Source: Novosphingobium sp. (GTDB taxonomy: Bacteria > Pseudomonadota > Alphaproteobacteria > Sphingomonadales > Sphingomonadaceae). From it: DNA of 64,000 nt. The notes beneath the pieces were generated by a model. The model saw nothing but the letters and a program-made list of their open reading frames with translations. It was not told the origin of the DNA and did no database searches. Below are positions 62,158 through 64,000 of this stretch, one piece after another; positions within the stretch are counted from its first letter, which is position 1, and the number at the start of each line of letters is the position of its first letter. The DNA is taken from contig JAGHZR010000015.1 in assembly GCA_017745295.1 (NCBI GenBank), forward strand, positions 1 to 64,000, written 5' to 3'. Both the position numbers and the translations under genes were made by a program.

Positions 62158-62625
62158 TCAGCAACTGCACTTCGGCCGGGGCTTCGCCTTGGCCGGAGGC
62201 GGTGCGGTCTTGCGAAACTCTTCGGGCGACAGCCACTGGTCGTGGTTGGTATCGGCGTTGTCGAACTTCGTGACGGTCGCCACTGCCCATTCCTCGAAAG
62301 TCAGCAGATTGTTGCCGTCCTTGTCGAGCTTGCGAAAGGCATCGACGCGGGTGGAGAGCATCTCGTTGCGGGTGATGCGCCCGTCGCGATCCCGATCATA
62401 GCGACCGAAGCGCCGCTGTTCGCGCGTCTGCTCGGTCGCCTCCGGCAACTCCGGGCCTGCGAAGTCGCCGAGATCGGCGCTCGGCATCTCCTGCGGATCG
62501 GGCGCGGCGGCCACGGCCTGCGGCAAAGGCGCCGCCTTTTCCACTTCCGCCCGTCCCTGCCACCAGAACAGCCCGACGGACAGCATCACAAATGCCGTAA
62601 CCCCGCCGAGGATGAAGCGCTGCAT
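62158..62625 (-). CDS. membrane-anchored EF-hand protein
   Basis: A 155-residue protein with an N-terminal membrane anchor (residues about 4-24) and three EF-hand calcium loops in the second half: DRDRDGRITRNE, DKDGNNLLTFEE and DTNHDQWLSPEE. It ends in a cysteine-containing basic tail (PRPKCSC). It probably binds calcium on the periplasmic side. No partner is evident; its end faces trmFO. Confidence 0.88.
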   Translation of the reverse strand: MQRFILGGVTAFVMLSVGLFWWQGRAEVEKAAPLPQAVAAAPDPQEMPSADLGDFAGPELPEATEQTREQRRFGRYDRDRDGRITRNEMLSTRVDAFRKLDKDGNNLLTFEEWAVATVTKFDNADTNHDQWLSPEEFRKTAPPPAKAKPRPKCSC

Positions 62626-62705
62626 GCCAATCTCCCTGAAATCGCGCGACTTATCCTCTCGGGCAGGCGCAACAGGGAAATTACATGTCTGTTATCGGGG
62701 CTAAC

Positions 62706-63386
62706 TCAGCGCCCAAGCAGACCGATACGCATGGCCTTGAGCACCGTCCGCGCCGAGCCCTGCCCACCGCTGGCCAGATTGTCGCGGGCAAGCCCTTCCA
62801 GCACCGCCAGCGGTCGCAGCGTCCGCGAGACACGCGGCGCGTGTCCATGCTCGGCCTGAGCGAGCCGCTTTACGACAACGCTTTCACCGGGATGATTGAG
62901 CTTCGTGGCGAGGTCCGCCAGCGCCCAGCGGCGACCGAGCGCCCGCGCCGCATCGGCCTCGTTCCGGCAATCCAACGCTTGGGCGAGGCCGGCGAAAGCA
63001 GCGGCACGGCCATCGACCATCTCTTCCAGCGTTTCCGGCGCCAGCGGCGCTTCCCCGGTCAGCGCTTCCCAGCCATCGACCAGCGCGACGAGAGCGGGAT
63101 GGCCGCCGTTCCAGCTTCGCAATGCCGCCAGCAGCGGCTCGCCTTCCGGCCATTCGCCTGCGTCGCGTTCCAAAGTCTCGCGCCACCAGGCAAGGCGGAT
63201 CTGCGCCATCATCGGCTCGCGCGAGTGGCGGAGCAGTCCGGCAAGCCGCTGGTCCAAGGCCAGCAAGGCCAGCGTCGGCAGTTTGGCACGCGAAGGCGCA
63301 TAGGCCAGCGCAAGCTGCATGGTCTGCGGCAGCGCGGGCAGCAGCAAGTCTTCGGGACGGCTCATGGGGGCGGTTGGCTCGGACAC
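62706..63386 (-). CDS. squalene/phytoene synthase-like protein
   Basis: A 226-residue alpha-helical protein with the distant squalene/phytoene synthase pattern, notably LRHSREPMMAQIRLAWWRETL near residue 55 and LGRRWALADLATKL. The aspartate-rich D-x-x-x-D motifs needed for prenyl transfer are not seen, so it resembles the NDUFAF6 assembly-factor side of the family rather than an active synthase. The start is GTG 63386; an ATG at 63365 is an alternative. It lies downstream of pdhB on the same strand. Confidence 0.75.
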   Translation of the reverse strand: MSEPTAPMSRPEDLLLPALPQTMQLALAYAPSRAKLPTLALLALDQRLAGLLRHSREPMMAQIRLAWWRETLERDAGEWPEGEPLLAALRSWNGGHPALVALVDGWEALTGEAPLAPETLEEMVDGRAAAFAGLAQALDCRNEADAARALGRRWALADLATKLNHPGESVVVKRLAQAEHGHAPRVSRTLRPLAVLEGLARDNLASGGQGSARTVLKAMRIGLLGR

Positions 63387-63434
63387 GAGGTCTCTCTAGC
63401 CCGCGCGGTTATCCGTGCAAGCCCGTAACGCAAA

Positions 63435-63464
63435 ACGGCGGCGAAGCTTTCGCTCCGCCGCCGT
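63435..63464 (-). terminator. hairpin after pdhB
   Basis: A 13-bp stem with one mismatch (ACGGCGGCGAAGC / GCTCCGCCGCCGT) and loop TTTC lies just downstream of the pdhB stop. On the minus strand it is followed by TTTTG, as expected for a terminator. Confidence 0.75.
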
Positions 63465-63490
63465 CCTACTTGTTACCGCCTAGGCTGTAA

Positions 63491-64000
63491 TCAGCGATAG
63501 CAGACCTTGCGGACCGCCTCGACGATGCGCGGCGTATCGATCAGCGCGAGCTTTTCGAGGTTCGCCGCGTAAGGCAGCGGCACGTCTTCGTTGCAGACGC
63601 GGACGACCGGAGCATCGAGATTGTCGAAGCCGTCTTCCATGCAGATCGCGATGATCTCGGAAGCGATCGAGCAGACCGGGAAGCCTTCCTCGGCCACGAC
63701 CATGCGGTTGGTCTTGGCGAGGCTGGCCAGCACGGTTTCCTTGTCGAGCGGACGCAGGGTGCGAAGGTCGATGACTTCGGCATCGATGCCTTCACCGGCC
63801 AGCTGTTCGGCGGCTTCGAGCGCGAGGCCGACGCCGATCGAGTAGGACACGATGGTCACGTCCTTGCCTTCCCGCATGATGCGCGCCTTGCCGATCGGCA
63901 GGACGTGATCGTCAAGTTCAGGCAGTTCGAACGAACGACCGTAGACCAGCTCGTTTTCGAGGAACACGACCGGATCGTCGCTGCGGATCGCCGCCTTGAG
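63491..64000 (-). CDS. pdhB: pyruvate dehydrogenase E1 beta subunit, C-terminal part
   Basis: The last 169 residues of the gene, cut by the window edge. It begins ..[21 protein letters not shown] and contains [21 protein letters not shown], the glycine-rich start of the transketolase C-terminal domain, then [11 protein letters not shown]. This matches the alphaproteobacterial PdhB that binds thiamine diphosphate with PdhA and feeds the lipoyl-bearing E2. The remaining N-terminal part lies beyond 64000. Confidence 0.92.
   Translation of the reverse strand, partial: LKAAIRSDDPVVFLENELVYGRSFELPELDDHVLPIGKARIMREGKDVTIVSYSIGVGLALEAAEQLAGEGIDAEVIDLRTLRPLDKETVLASLAKTNRMVVAEEGFPVCSIASEIIAICMEDGFDNLDAPVVRVCNEDVPLPYAANLEKLALIDTPRIVEAVRKVCYR

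Overview
The window looks like chromosomal DNA of a sphingomonad alphaproteobacterium, most like Novosphingobium. The evidence is high G+C, many TonB-dependent receptors with the sphingomonad-style plug start (IIVTGSRIRG), a fused ispDF gene, the gene order dusB-ntrB-ntrC-ntrY-ntrX-hfq-hflX, and an Hfq made of two tandem Hfq domains. The genus is inferred from gene content and was not checked by any search.

Region 1 (1-14.7 kb) is an accessory catabolic locus. It holds the tail of an ADP-forming acyl-CoA synthetase-type gene, an AAHS-type aromatic acid transporter, two secreted alpha/beta hydrolases, a large TonB receptor, a LysR regulator, a galactarate/talarate dehydratase, a hexarate-type MFS transporter, a tannase/feruloyl-esterase lipoprotein, a glucarate dehydratase broken by one missing base, and 5-dehydro-4-deoxyglucarate dehydratase. 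Together these suggest uptake and hydrolysis of an aromatic ester of a hexaric acid, followed by breakdown of the sugar acid to 2-oxoglutarate semialdehyde. LacI-type operator-like palindromes sit in front of four of these genes. A further, stronger one lies 24 kb away in front of a predicted glucoside 3-dehydrogenase module (28.7-31.9 kb), which suggests one regulon.

Region 2 (15-25.3 kb) has a tRNA-Ser(UGA), a TonB siderophore-type receptor, and a heavy-metal-type RND efflux operon (adaptor, pump, outer membrane channel) followed by its own two-component system.

Region 3 (25.3-28.5 kb) is a small A+T-richer island with a polysaccharide pyruvyl transferase and a sulfotransferase. It lies between a short IS5-like 3' fragment and a decayed, internally deleted IS5-family transposase in opposite orientation. 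Region 4 (28.7-32.0 kb) is the ThuA / GMC oxidoreductase / small-subunit module.

Region 5 (32.4-64 kb) is mostly core genome. It contains mltB, an RlpA-like SPOR protein, dacC, tmk, holB, metG, tatD, an MBL hydrolase, a small membrane protein and mazG on the plus strand. The nitrogen-regulation operon dusB-ntrBC-ntrYX, then hfq and hflX, run on the minus strand. After these come ispDF, a pncC-like gene, a COQ10-like gene and lipA, carbonic anhydrase, a large periplasmic protein, gyrA, trmFO, an EF-hand protein, a squalene/phytoene synthase-like protein and the 3' part of pdhB. Two families of palindromic intergenic repeats occur as pairs (6.1 and 37.3 kb; 53.4 and 60.6 kb).
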